From an uncultured Prevotella sp. (lineage in GTDB: Bacteria; Bacteroidota; Bacteroidia; Bacteroidales; Bacteroidaceae): a stretch of 64,000 bases of DNA. The DNA lies in NCBI GenBank assembly GCA_934183355.1, contig CAKPST010000001.1:7428-71427 (forward strand), in the 5' to 3' direction. The notes below the pieces were generated by a model. The model was given only the letters and a program-made list of their open reading frames with translations, was not told the origin of the DNA and made no database searches. The stretch's first letter is position 1. The number at the start of each line of letters is the position of its first letter. This document shows, piece after piece, positions 19,766 through 28,100 of the stretch. The translations under genes were made by a program, and so were the position numbers.

Positions 19766-20591
19766 TGTCTATATAGCCCGAGCCCTTGACCGACTTGCTG
19801 AACTCACGGAGGTTGCCCTTCAACTCAAAGTCGCCCGAACCTACGGTCTGACATTCAGCCGAACCACAGTTGATGAAGTTGAGGTCGACATCACCTGAGC
19901 CATAAACGGCAGCACGTGTCTTAGCAACACCACGGAGATTGAGGTCGACATCACCCGAACCGCGCACTGAGACATCGGCTGTCTTGGCTGAGAGATTGTC
20001 CACCGAGACATCGCCCGAGCCATAGATGCTTACAACAGCCGCATTACAGTCGATGCTCTTAGCCTCGATATCTCCCGAACCACGCACCTCAAACGTGATA
20101 TTGTCGCACACAACATCACGGAAGTCAACATCGCTCGACCCCATGATACTCACCGACATATTATCTGTGTCGATGTTGGTTTGAGTCTCAAAATCGCCCG
20201 ATCCACGCAGTGTCAGCGCTGTAAGGTCGGGCGAAGTTACGTAAACATTCAGTTCCTTAGTGCCTGAAACAAACCAGTTGCCACCCTTATTCTTGCTTGA
20301 CAGCACCAGTGTCTCGCCCTTCACTTCAACCTGCAAGTTGTCCACCAGACTCTTGCTGCCCACAATGCGCACCGAGTTCTTTTTGCCTTGTACAAATTTG
20401 ATGTCAGCTGGTGTGCTTGACTCAATCTTTGAGAAATATCCAACAGTGCGATTGATAGTCACTTTTCTTGAACTATCCTTCAAATTACTTGATATTTCCT
20501 TTAAATCATTGCTTGAATAGCAAGCCATGCAAACTCCGCCACACATGATGGCTACAGTCAACGTAAGAATTAATTTACCAATGTTTTTCAT
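19731..20591 (-). CDS. Head-GIN-domain (DUF2807) secreted repeat protein
   Basis: 286 residues with an N-terminal signal (about 1-23) that ends in a Cys (CMAC), so it may be a lipoprotein. From about residue 125 it is built of 15-25-residue beta repeats, each with a GSGD-like turn. About eight are visible (RGSGDFET, GSSDVDF, RGSGDIEA, YGSGDVSV, RGSGDVDL, YGSGDVDL, GSGDFEL, GSGYIDT), consistent with a right-handed beta-helix. The function of this family is unknown; surface or adhesive roles are proposed. It overlaps the convergent menC by 35 bp. Confidence 0.85.
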   Translation of the reverse strand: MKNIGKLILTLTVAIMCGGVCMACYSSNDLKEISSNLKDSSRKVTINRTVGYFSKIESSTPADIKFVQGKKNSVRIVGSKSLVDNLQVEVKGETLVLSSKNKGGNWFVSGTKELNVYVTSPDLTALTLRGSGDFETQTNIDTDNMSVSIMGSSDVDFRDVVCDNITFEVRGSGDIEAKSIDCNAAVVSIYGSGDVSVDNLSAKTADVSVRGSGDVDLNLRGVAKTRAAVYGSGDVDLNFINCGSAECQTVGSGDFELKGNLREFSKSVKGSGYIDTKGLRVGGTLR

Positions 20592-20796
20592 ATTCTATTG
20601 TTTATTTGTTATTAATTACTATATCTTATAAACGTATGAACAGTGGAAAATCGAACATGATTAACATATTTTTATCTATCTCATCATGTCGGGACAATAT
20701 CCATGTCATGCTCATTTGAACTATCAATAAGACGTAAAGGAATAAAAAAAAGTTGCAAAACAATGAAAAAAATGCCCTTTACACATTTATAATTAC

Positions 20797-20804
20797 TACC
20801 TTTG
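20797..20804 (+). promoter_or_regulatory. -7 element of the DHH phosphoesterase gene
   Basis: TACCTTTG directly upstream of the ATG at 20828. It shows that the longer frame starting at a TTG at 20753 is not translated. Confidence 0.55.
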
Positions 20805-20827
20805 CACTCTCATTCAAGCACAACACG

Positions 20828-21874
20828 ATGAATATAGAATTGTTAACTGAGGCAGAGATTGCCACCTTGAGAGAAAACATCTCACTCGCCAACCACATTG
20901 TTATATGTTGTCACAAGTCGCCAGACGGCGACGCTCTCGGTTCGTCGCTGGCATGGGCAGACTATCTGCGCACGCTCGGCAAAGAGCCCGAAGTCGTTGT
21001 TCCCGACGCTTATCCCGACTTCCTACAGTGGTTGCCGGGCTCAGAACGCATCATACGATATGACAAACATGCAGCAGACAAGGCCGACATGCTGTTCAAA
21101 GAAGCCGACCTTATCTTCTGTCTCGACTTCAATGGCACCGACCGTGTCGACGAGATGAAAGACGCATTGGAGCAGTCGGCAGCACGCAAGATAATGATCG
21201 ACCACCATCTCGACCCTCGTATGGACACCGTTCTCACCGTGTCTTATCCCCACATGTCCAGCACATCCGAACTCGTATTTCGTATAATATGGCAGCTCGG
21301 AGGTTTTGAGGCAATGTCGGAGAAGTGTGCTGTGTGCATCTACTGTGGCATGATGACCGACACAGGAGGATTCACCTACAACTCTACACGCCCCGAAATA
21401 TTCTTCATCATCAGTCAACTGCTCACCAAGAACATCGACAAAGACAAGATTTATCGCAATGTGTTCAACAACTTCAGTCCCTGGGCAATACGTCTGCGCG
21501 GCTATCTGATGAGTCAGAAACTCAATGTCTTCAACGATATACATGCCTCTTACTTCACCATTTCGCGCCAAGACATGCGACGCTTCCACTTCATCAAGGG
21601 CGACGCCGAGGGACTTGTCAACGAGCCTCTCCGAATAAAAGGCATGCGACTATCTGTATCGCTGCGTGAAGACGACCGCCGTGACAACACCATCTGGGTG
21701 TCGCTGCGCTCTGTAGACGACTTCCCATGCAACAAGGTAGCCTCAGAATTTTTCAACGGAGGCGGTCATCTCAACGCAAGCGGCGGCAGACTCCACTGCT
21801 CGCTCGAAGAGGCTGAGCGTGTAGTGCGCCGTGCATTCGCCCACTACGAGGAACTTCTAAAGAAAAAAAGTTAA
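20828..21874 (+). CDS. DHH/DHHA1 family phosphoesterase (NrnA-like oligoribonuclease / pAp phosphatase)
   Basis: 348 residues. Motifs are HKSPDGDALGSSLAW (motif I), LIFCLDFNGTDR (motif II), IMIDHHLDP (DHH motif III), and the DHHA1 substrate motif GGGHLNASGG near the C-terminus. NrnA-type enzymes degrade 2-5-nt RNA and remove the 3'-phosphate from pAp, with Mn2+, in the cytoplasm. Cyclic-di-AMP/pApA hydrolysis is another activity of this fold. It has its own -7 element and is followed by a DUF4827 lipoprotein gene. Confidence 0.88.
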   Translation: MNIELLTEAEIATLRENISLANHIVICCHKSPDGDALGSSLAWADYLRTLGKEPEVVVPDAYPDFLQWLPGSERIIRYDKHAADKADMLFKEADLIFCLDFNGTDRVDEMKDALEQSAARKIMIDHHLDPRMDTVLTVSYPHMSSTSELVFRIIWQLGGFEAMSEKCAVCIYCGMMTDTGGFTYNSTRPEIFFIISQLLTKNIDKDKIYRNVFNNFSPWAIRLRGYLMSQKLNVFNDIHASYFTISRQDMRRFHFIKGDAEGLVNEPLRIKGMRLSVSLREDDRRDNTIWVSLRSVDDFPCNKVASEFFNGGGHLNASGGRLHCSLEEAERVVRRAFAHYEELLKKKS

Positions 21875-21979
21875 ATAACGACAACTACTCAAGCTTTTTA
21901 CATGTTGTTAGACATAATTTTATTACTTTTGTGTCTGATTATATATAAAAAAGAAAAAAGAAGTATACATCATCAAAGA

Positions 21980-22621
21980 ATGAAGAATCTAAAATTGATT
22001 ATCTGCACCATGCTCGCCGTGATAGCATTCGCATCGTGCAGCGACACAGAGACCTACGCCGACCAAAAGAAGAAGGAACGCTCGGCGATAAATAGATACA
22101 TCGCCAATCAGAAGATTAATGTCATCTCTGAGTCGCAATTCAACGCACAGAACTGCACCACCGACACCACCAAAAACGAGTATGTACTCTTCGAGAGCTC
22201 GGGTGTGTATATGCAGATACAGCGCGAGGGATGTGGCGAAAAACTCAAGGACGGCGAGTCAGCCACAGTGCTATGCCGTTTCAACGAATACAACCTTCTT
22301 GAGTCGGACTCCACCCTACAGTGCACCAACATCACCGCCTACACATGGTGTGTAGACAAGATGACAGTAAAGAATACATCGGGTACATTCACAGCATCGT
22401 TCGACACATCGAGCAGCGTGATGTACAACACATACGGTTCGGCAGCAGTGCCAGCAGGATGGCTCGTGCCTCTGACATATATCAAGCTCGGACGCTACAC
22501 ATCAGCCGACAGCGAGATAGCCAAAGTGCGCATCATCGTGCCCCACACCAAGGGACAGGCATATGCCTCGCAGAATGTTTATCCCTGCATGTATGAAATA
22601 ACATACCAGCGTGGCAAGTAA
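21980..22621 (+). CDS. DUF4827-family lipoprotein, FKBP-like fold suspected
   Basis: 213 residues from the ATG at 21980. That start gives a lipoprotein signal with the lipobox VIAFASC (Cys18). The longer frame from 21902 adds an implausible hydrophobic leader. The body matches the Bacteroidales DUF4827 pattern (KKKERSAINRYIANQKINVI; GVYMQIQREGCGEKLKDGES; then a closing CMYEITYQ). It resembles a divergent FKBP-type peptidyl-prolyl isomerase, so a periplasmic chaperone role is possible but unproven. It lies between nrnA-like and glmM genes. Confidence 0.78.
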   Translation: MKNLKLIICTMLAVIAFASCSDTETYADQKKKERSAINRYIANQKINVISESQFNAQNCTTDTTKNEYVLFESSGVYMQIQREGCGEKLKDGESATVLCRFNEYNLLESDSTLQCTNITAYTWCVDKMTVKNTSGTFTASFDTSSSVMYNTYGSAAVPAGWLVPLTYIKLGRYTSADSEIAKVRIIVPHTKGQAYASQNVYPCMYEITYQRGK

Positions 22622-22713
22622 AGCCACGCTGATGTGAACTTTTAATTTACACAGCCAAATTATACTAACAAACATAAAAGCAAGTCTAATTAAACTCAAA
22701 AACACTTTTTGTT

Positions 22714-24099
22714 ATGACTTTAATCAAATCAATTTCTGGTATCCGCGGTACCATCGGCGGACACACGGGTGACACTCTTAACCCGCTCGACATCGTAAAG
22801 TTCACAACAGCCTACGCTACATTCATGAAGCGCAACGCCAAGACCGAGGGACGCGGCAAAATCGTCGTAGGACGCGACGCACGCATCTCTGGCGACATGG
22901 TGCGCAACATCGTATGCGGCACACTTATGGGTATGGGACTTGATGTCATCGACATCGACCTTGCCACCACTCCAACCACGGAGCTTGCCGTGCGCTGGAC
23001 AGGCGCACTCGGAGGTATCATCATCACCGCAAGCCACAACCCACGCCAGTGGAACGCTCTGAAGTTGCTCAACTCAGAGGGCGAATTCCTCACAAAGGAG
23101 AACGGTAACGAGGTGCTTGAAATTGCCGAGAAGGAAGATTTCGACTATGCCGATGTAGACAACCTCGGACACTATACACGCGACAACTCTATGGATCAGC
23201 GCCACATCGAGAGTGTGCTCGACCTTAAGCTCGCTGACGTTGAGGCTATCAAGAATGCTAAGTTCAAGGTGTGTGTGGACGCTATCAACAGCGTTGGTGC
23301 TATCATTCTCCCGGGTCTGCTCAAGGCTCTTGGCGTAGAGTTCACCATACTCAATGATACTCCTAACGGCGACTTCGCACACAATCCAGAGCCACTTGAG
23401 AAGAACCTCACTGGCATCATGGACGAGATGAAGACTGGCAAGTACGACCTCGGTATCGTAGTTGACCCGGACGTAGACCGTCTGGCATTCATCTGCGAGA
23501 ACGGCAAGATGTTCGGCGAGGAGTATACACTCGTTAGTGTAGCCGACTATGTTCTCTCACACACACCGGGCAACACCGTAAGCAACCTCTCTTCTACACG
23601 TGCTCTGCGCGACGTAACCGAGAAGCACGGTGGTGTTTACACAGCTTCTGCAGTGGGCGAGGTCAACGTAACTACCAAGATGAAGGCTGAGAACGCCATT
23701 ATCGGCGGCGAAGGCAATGGTGGTGTTATCTATCCGGAGAGCCACTACGGACGCGACGCCCTCGTAGGTATCGCCCTCTTCCTCTCTTCATTGGCTCACA
23801 AGAAGTGTACAGCAAGCGAGCTTCGCGCCACATTCCCAAGCTATCAGATTGCCAAGAACCGCATCGACCTCACTCCTTCTACCGACATCGACGCTATTCT
23901 TGAGAAGGTGAAGGAAATGTTCAAGGACGAGAAGATTACCGATATCGACGGCGTTAAGATCGACTTCCCCGACAAGTGGGTACACCTCCGCAAGTCTAAC
24001 ACCGAGCCTATCATCCGTGTATACAGCGAGGCTGCAACCATGGAAGAGGCTGACGCTCTGGGCAAGAAGCTCATGCAGGTGGTTTACGACATGCAGTAA
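22714..24099 (+). CDS. glmM: Phosphoglucosamine mutase
   Basis: 461 residues, alpha-phosphohexomutase family. It converts glucosamine-6-phosphate to the 1-phosphate for UDP-GlcNAc, peptidoglycan and LPS synthesis. The catalytic Ser107 is in TASHNPRQWNALK. The metal loop is DPDVDRLAF, the sugar loop GGEGNGGVIYP, and the phosphate-binding loop RKSNTEPIIRVYSEA. The start ISGIRGTIGG is typical. Phosphomannomutase activity is possible, but the motifs fit the Bacteroidetes GlmM group. A strong terminator follows. Confidence 0.9.
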   Translation: MTLIKSISGIRGTIGGHTGDTLNPLDIVKFTTAYATFMKRNAKTEGRGKIVVGRDARISGDMVRNIVCGTLMGMGLDVIDIDLATTPTTELAVRWTGALGGIIITASHNPRQWNALKLLNSEGEFLTKENGNEVLEIAEKEDFDYADVDNLGHYTRDNSMDQRHIESVLDLKLADVEAIKNAKFKVCVDAINSVGAIILPGLLKALGVEFTILNDTPNGDFAHNPEPLEKNLTGIMDEMKTGKYDLGIVVDPDVDRLAFICENGKMFGEEYTLVSVADYVLSHTPGNTVSNLSSTRALRDVTEKHGGVYTASAVGEVNVTTKMKAENAIIGGEGNGGVIYPESHYGRDALVGIALFLSSLAHKKCTASELRATFPSYQIAKNRIDLTPSTDIDAILEKVKEMFKDEKITDIDGVKIDFPDKWVHLRKSNTEPIIRVYSEAATMEEADALGKKLMQVVYDMQ

Positions 24100-24132
24100 T
24101 AGCCTGATATATAGTAATATATAAATAGATAT

Positions 24133-24173
24133 AAAGGAAAAGTGGAATGCAATTTTCACTTTTCCTTTTTTTT
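24133..24173 (+). terminator. Terminator of glmM
   Basis: AAAGGAAAAGTG (24133-24144) pairs with CACTTTTCC plus T (24157-24168), and the T-run extends to 24173. Confidence 0.75.
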
Positions 24174-24322
24174 ATATATATACCTCATGAGGGGAATATA
24201 TTTCTTAAAAGGGATAATGAAAAAATTATTTTGATGCCATGTATATAATAAAAAACATCAATCTGCGTTATGATAATATAAGTGTAAACAAAACAAACAA
24301 CCCTAAAAAAAGCAAGCAGCCT

Positions 24323-24451
24323 ATGAAAATATTTACCCCAGAAGAAATGAAGCCATCTGAAAAGACGCTAAATATAATTAGGCAGATAGCCTATACATAT
24401 CGTGTGTCAAAACAAAGCGACGGCAAGGCATGCGCATATTGTCTGAACTGA
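24323..24451 (+). CDS. Conserved-looking 42-residue small protein
   Basis: The ATG at 24323 gives a 42-residue protein beginning MKIFTPEEMKPSEKTLNIIR and ending KACAYCLN. An N-terminal acidic/proline segment is followed by an amphipathic helix with aromatic residues. To my knowledge similar short proteins with the TPEEMKPS start recur in Bacteroidales genomes, but I cannot confirm this without a search. It lies 40 bp before rpe, possibly in the same transcript. An in-frame extension to 24239 adds a low-complexity leader and is not favoured. Function unknown. Confidence 0.55.
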   Translation: MKIFTPEEMKPSEKTLNIIRQIAYTYRVSKQSDGKACAYCLN

Positions 24452-24490
24452 TGTAAATAAATTAATCAATTTATAAATTCAACAAACAAA

Positions 24491-25138
24491 ATGAAGACAC
24501 TTGTATCCCCCTCGCTGTTGTCGGCAGACTTCCTCAATCTGAAGTCGGACATAGAAATGATTAACGACAGTGAGGCAGACTGGCTACACCTCGACATCAT
24601 GGACGGAGTGTTCGTGCCGAACATCTCGTTTGGATTTCCTGTGATAAACGCTGTGGCAAAGGCTTGCCGCAAGCCACTCGATGTCCACCTGATGATTGTA
24701 CACCCCGAAAACTACATCAAGCAGGTGGCTGCCACTGGAGCCATGATGATGAACGTGCACTACGAGGCATGCACCCATCTGCACCGCACCATACAGGAGA
24801 TACACGCTGCCGGCATGAAGGCTGGCGTGACACTCAATCCGTCTACACCCGTCTGCATGCTTGAGGACATCATCTGCGACGTGGATATGGTGCTGCTAAT
24901 GAGCGTAAACCCAGGATTCGGCGGACAGAGATTCATCCCCGAAATATTAGCCAAGACACGCCGCCTGCGCGAATTGATAGAGCGCTCGGGCAGCCACGCC
25001 CTCATCCAGATAGACGGTGGCGTGAACGGCGAGACAGCTCCGCTGCTTGTAGAGGCTGGCGCCGACGTGCTCGTCAGCGGCAGTTATGTGTTCAAGGCTG
25101 CCGACCCAAAAGCCACAATACGCGGATTGAAACTCTAA
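24491..25138 (+). CDS. rpe: Ribulose-phosphate 3-epimerase
   Basis: 215 residues, TIM barrel. It interconverts ribulose-5-phosphate and xylulose-5-phosphate in the pentose phosphate pathway. Diagnostic segments are PSLLSADFLNL, LHLDIMDGVFVPN (metal His/Asp), DVHLMIVHPE, LLMSVNPGFGGQ and IQIDGGVN, and the phosphate-binding ADVLVSGSYVF. Length and start are typical. Confidence 0.97.
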   Translation: MKTLVSPSLLSADFLNLKSDIEMINDSEADWLHLDIMDGVFVPNISFGFPVINAVAKACRKPLDVHLMIVHPENYIKQVAATGAMMMNVHYEACTHLHRTIQEIHAAGMKAGVTLNPSTPVCMLEDIICDVDMVLLMSVNPGFGGQRFIPEILAKTRRLRELIERSGSHALIQIDGGVNGETAPLLVEAGADVLVSGSYVFKAADPKATIRGLKL

Positions 25139-25166
25139 ACAAGCCCCAAAAGGCTCATAAACAAAC

Positions 25167-25198
25167 ATACGCTCGCCCCTAAACAAAGGCGAGCGTAT
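25167..25198. terminator. Hairpin between convergent rpe and ECF sigma genes
   Basis: ATACGCTCGCC (25167-25177) with GGCGAGCGTAT (25188-25198), 11-bp perfect arms. It probably acts in both directions, though the T-runs are weak. Confidence 0.6.
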
Positions 25199-25209
25199 AT
25201 ATATACGCA

Positions 25210-25806
25210 CTACGCAAGTTGCAGCATAATGCCGTTAGCCTTAGCCAATCGGCGCATATTGAGCAAGGCATAGCGCATACGTCCGAGCGCAGTGTTGATG
25301 CTAACACTCGTTGTGTCGGCTATTTCCTTGAACGACAAGTCTTGATAGAAGCGCATATACACCACCTCGCGCTGCGATGGAGGCAGAGCGTCGAGCAAAC
25401 GACGCACATCGCTCATCACCTGCGAGTTGACCCAATGGCTCTCTGCACTGCCCACATGTAGCTCGCTGCCCGACAAGTTAGACAGGTCGTTGTTGTTGGG
25501 AGCCACCACAGTCTGCTGAGCAGTATGATCGCGATACCAGTCCATTATTGCATTGTGTGCGATGCGCATAATCCATGCACCGAACTTGCCGCTTGCCGTA
25601 TAGCGTCCCTCCTGCAGACGTGTTATCACCTTCACAAAAGTCTCCTGGAAGATGTCGTCTGCAGTCTCGCGGTCGTGTACGATAAACAGTATATAGGAGA
25701 ATAGCTTCGTCTGGTTGCGTTGCAGCAACAAGTCGAAGGCACGATTATTTCCCCCGGCATATGATAAGGCCAACTCTTCGTCGGTCATATCTTGAAGATT
25801 TTTCAT
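25210..25806 (-). CDS. ECF-type RNA polymerase sigma factor
   Basis: 198 residues. Region 2: RETADDIFQETFVKVITRLQ, then GAWIMRIAHNAIMDWYRDH. Region 4: LPPSQREVVYMRFYQDLSFK, then EIADTTSVSINTALGRMRYA as the helix-turn-helix. Unlike the sigma gene at 12.7 kb, no anti-sigma or membrane gene is adjacent, and the downstream neighbour is convergent. It has a full-consensus promoter at 25913-25944 and a leader of about 100 nt. A candidate small RNA ends just upstream of that promoter. The regulon is unknown. Confidence 0.92.
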   Translation of the reverse strand: MKNLQDMTDEELALSYAGGNNRAFDLLLQRNQTKLFSYILFIVHDRETADDIFQETFVKVITRLQEGRYTASGKFGAWIMRIAHNAIMDWYRDHTAQQTVVAPNNNDLSNLSGSELHVGSAESHWVNSQVMSDVRRLLDALPPSQREVVYMRFYQDLSFKEIADTTSVSINTALGRMRYALLNMRRLAKANGIMLQLA

Positions 25807-25912
25807 TTTCTTAATTCTTTGTTTTGTTAAGTAAATGTGCTTCGATAGGCAATCGGGGTTTTTAAAAATGTTACAGTATTACGTTATAAATTGTTTTGTT
25901 AAAAGAACAGCA

Positions 25913-25944
25913 CAAAGGTAAACTATTTTAACGAAACGACCAAA
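25913..25944 (-). promoter_or_regulatory. Promoter of the ECF sigma gene
   Basis: Minus strand: TTTG (25944-25941), 20 bp, TACCTTTG (25920-25913), a perfect consensus match. Confidence 0.75.
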
Positions 25945-25953
25945 TAAAAATAC

Positions 25954-26027
25954 AAAAAAAGAGGTTGGTGCAGGATGCTACCAACCTCATAAAAGTGATT
26001 TCGTTAAAAATCGAAATCTAAAAATGA
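25954..26027 (-). ncRNA. Candidate ~74-nt small RNA with own promoter and terminator
   Basis: A perfect promoter (26033-26064) faces left into a sequence with two hairpins and a terminator. Hairpin 1 is GATTTCG/CGAAATC (arms 25997-26003 and 26012-26018). Hairpin 2 is GAGGTTGGT/ACCAACCTC (arms 25961-25969 and 25980-25988), followed on the minus strand by seven T (25960-25954). No gene lies upstream on this strand, since the neighbour at 26156 is divergent, so the terminator must serve this short transcript. A very short ORF (ATG near 25990) overlaps the terminator, so a leader peptide is the alternative. This fills the 348-bp gap 25807-26155. Confidence 0.45.
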
Positions 26028-26032
26028 TACCG

Positions 26033-26064
26033 CAAATATATAGCTTTATTCCGAACAAAGCAAA
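26033..26064 (-). promoter_or_regulatory. Promoter of the candidate small RNA
   Basis: Minus strand: TTTG (26064-26061), 20 bp, TATATTTG (26040-26033). Confidence 0.6.
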
Positions 26065-26103
26065 TATTTCAGGTTAAAAAGCTGATTATTTAACAAATTA
26101 AGC

Positions 26104-26111
26104 TAATTTTG
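26104..26111 (+). promoter_or_regulatory. -7 element of the 127-residue protein gene
   Basis: TAATTTTG about 45 bp before the start at 26156. No clear -33 element. Confidence 0.45.
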
Positions 26112-26155
26112 CACCTTGTTAAGCATTAGATAATGTATTTATATTAAAAAAACAT

Positions 26156-26539
26156 ATGGGTAGAAACAAATATTCGAATGGCGAAATCAACGCCATTGCC
26201 AAGCTCTTGCGACTGAAAAATGCCACCAACCGAGCCAAACAAAAGGAGATACGCCACAAGTTGCGCGTCGACTACGAGTTTAATATCTCCGACTTCAATG
26301 AGCCGGGACGTGCTTTCGGCGAGCAAGAACTCTACGACGCCATCCATCGCGGTGCCATCGTGATACTCGACGACCAGACCATCGCCGACATGAAGGCTAA
26401 ACGTGCTCGCGACCGTGAACGCGACGAGGCTGCACGTCAGCAGGAGGCTGTGGCTGCCGGAGAGCAGACCGACTGGAAAGAGGCTATGAAACAGTGGGAA
26501 GACTGGGAAGCACAGGAAATGTCGAAACTCGAAAAATAA
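26156..26539 (+). CDS. Conserved hypothetical small basic/coiled-coil protein
   Basis: 127 residues, no signal peptide. The N-terminal part is basic and helical (RNKYSNGEINAIAKLLRLKN), with a compact middle segment (YEFNISDFNEPGRAFGEQEL). The C-terminal 55 residues are a strongly charged helix, probably coiled coil (MKAKRARDRERDEAARQQEA), ending in Trp/Glu repeats. Basic N-terminus plus acidic helix suggests a cytoplasmic nucleic-acid or ribosome-associated protein, but I do not recognise the family. It has its own -7 element and a hairpin directly after the stop. Confidence 0.75.
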   Translation: MGRNKYSNGEINAIAKLLRLKNATNRAKQKEIRHKLRVDYEFNISDFNEPGRAFGEQELYDAIHRGAIVILDDQTIADMKAKRARDRERDEAARQQEAVAAGEQTDWKEAMKQWEDWEAQEMSKLEK

Positions 26540-26541
26540 CG

Positions 26542-26579
26542 GATTTCTTGCCGTGCCTCGACGGCACGGCACAGAAATC
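26542..26579 (+). terminator. Extended hairpin after the 127-residue gene
   Basis: Core GCCGTGCC (26550-26557) with GGCACGGC (26563-26570), flanked by outer pairing GATTTCT (26542-26548) with AGAAATC (26573-26579). No T-run, so it may also serve as a boundary or stabiliser. Confidence 0.5.
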
Positions 26580-26621
26580 AAGTTGTAACAAATATTTAAC
26601 CTAATTTTTAAGCCTACAAAC

Positions 26622-26652
26622 TTTGTTGGTATATAATAATTGTATAACTTTG
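26622..26652 (+). promoter_or_regulatory. Promoter of the secreted-protein gene at 26710
   Basis: TTTG (26622-26625), 19 bp, TAACTTTG (26645-26652), 57 bp before the start codon. Confidence 0.7.
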
Positions 26653-26709
26653 CATTAGTTATAAAAACATTTACTAAACAACATTTTAAACTCTTTAAAT
26701 AAAACTATT

Positions 26710-27957
26710 ATGATTAAAACTTTACGCTTTTCATTAGTTGCGCTGTTGGCTATGGTTGCCAATATTACATTCGCGCAGACTACTATCGACTTCACAAAAC
26801 AAGAAGCAAAGTTGATTGACAAGGTAGGCTACACACTGACTGTTTCTGGCTACACATTTAAGGCAGATAAGGCAGGTGGTAAAACTGTACCTACTCAGAA
26901 TACGAACTCAAAGGACCTTCGCAATTATGCCAAGAACACACTGACTATCAGTGGTGCCGAAATGAAGACAATCGTGTTCAACATGTCAGCAGCAGGCAAG
27001 AGACAGTGGGCTGATGTAACATCTACTGTTGGTGAGGTTACTATTGACAAGACTAACGGCAAGACTTACTGGAGCAATCCTGCTGGCTGCACAGAGGTGA
27101 CATTTACTGTTGGTGATGATAATACTTATGGTACAAGCACTGATAAGACCTCTGGTCAGTTCGACCTTTCTTCAGTTGTTATGAATGGTGAAATCGGTAG
27201 TGGTGAGCCTGGTGGTAGCGAAAAGCCAGAGCCTCCTACTGTAGAGACTGTAGATAACATTGCTGCTTTCAAGGCTCTCGCTAATAACAAGACAGCTGTG
27301 TTGACTCTCAAGGATGCTATCGTTCTGTTCAAGAATGAATATACAACTAAGAGTGGTGCTACAAACATTGAGTACTATGTTCGCGACGCTTCTGGCTCTA
27401 TCATGTTCTACAACACCGATCTAGAGATTGCTGAGGGTGACGTGCTCAACGGAACTGTTGAGGGAACATATAAGGAATACAACAATATGCCTGAGTTAGT
27501 GAAGAGTGCCAACACTTCTTTGGAGAAGGTTACTAAGAGCAATGGCACTGTTACAGCAAAGGACGTTACTGTTGCTGACCTCACTGACAACACTTACCTC
27601 TGCGACCTTGTATACGTAAAGGGTGCTATCATAGCTGAGAAGGATGGCGAATACACCAACTACTTCATCACAGCCGACGACGAGAAGGTAATGGTATACG
27701 ACAAGTTCAAGAAGGGTGTTACAATTCCTACTGACGGTGCTGAGTACTTCGTTAAGGGTATCTTCGTAACAGGCAAGATTGGTGGCAAGGTTGTTTACGA
27801 ACTCGCTCCTCTCGCTATCACTTCTACCACTGGCATCAACAACATCACTGTAGCTCCTAACGCTCAGAACGACGTTATCTACAACGTAGCTGGTCAGCGT
27901 GTAGGCAAGGACTACAAGGGTCTTGTTATCATCAACGGCAAGAAGGTGATTAAGTAA
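26710..27957 (+). CDS. Secreted protein with OB-fold-like region and short C-terminal sorting motif
   Basis: 415 residues. A signal peptide (about 1-22, ending ITFAQ) leads to an N-terminal beta domain (about 25-155) rich in Thr/Lys, a Gly/Pro linker (about 160-178: GSGEPGGSEKPEPP), and a second domain (about 180-370). The second domain resembles secreted OB-fold nucleic-acid-binding domains (KTAVLTLKDAIVLFKNEYTT, then IEYYVRDASGSIMFYN). The end YNVAGQRVGKDYKGLVIING matches the common Prevotella C-terminal motif related to T9SS sorting. Expected location is the cell surface or outside; function unknown. It is monocistronic, with a perfect promoter and terminator. Confidence 0.78.
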   Translation: MIKTLRFSLVALLAMVANITFAQTTIDFTKQEAKLIDKVGYTLTVSGYTFKADKAGGKTVPTQNTNSKDLRNYAKNTLTISGAEMKTIVFNMSAAGKRQWADVTSTVGEVTIDKTNGKTYWSNPAGCTEVTFTVGDDNTYGTSTDKTSGQFDLSSVVMNGEIGSGEPGGSEKPEPPTVETVDNIAAFKALANNKTAVLTLKDAIVLFKNEYTTKSGATNIEYYVRDASGSIMFYNTDLEIAEGDVLNGTVEGTYKEYNNMPELVKSANTSLEKVTKSNGTVTAKDVTVADLTDNTYLCDLVYVKGAIIAEKDGEYTNYFITADDEKVMVYDKFKKGVTIPTDGAEYFVKGIFVTGKIGGKVVYELAPLAITSTTGINNITVAPNAQNDVIYNVAGQRVGKDYKGLVIINGKKVIK

Positions 27958-28012
27958 TGTCAAAACTCTAAGCAAACACTATTCGGCAACAACGAATAAT
28001 GCAATAATATTA

Positions 28013-28040
28013 GCCGTGGCAGAGATGCCACGGCTTTTTT
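28013..28040 (+). terminator. Terminator of the secreted-protein gene
   Basis: GCCGTGGC (28013-28020), loop of 6, GCCACGGC (28027-28034), then six T. Confidence 0.85.
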
Positions 28041-28100
28041 AATATAAAAGTTTTTTTTCACCAACTAAACTTATATATACAACTCATTAGATATTATACA

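Noticed and set aside
20753-20827. Upstream extension of the DHH phosphoesterase (also similar extensions at 2126-2197, 30292-30333, 36423-36506, 37999-38040)
   Set aside because: In each case a TAnnTTTG promoter element overlaps or lies downstream of the extended start, so the extension would not be transcribed.
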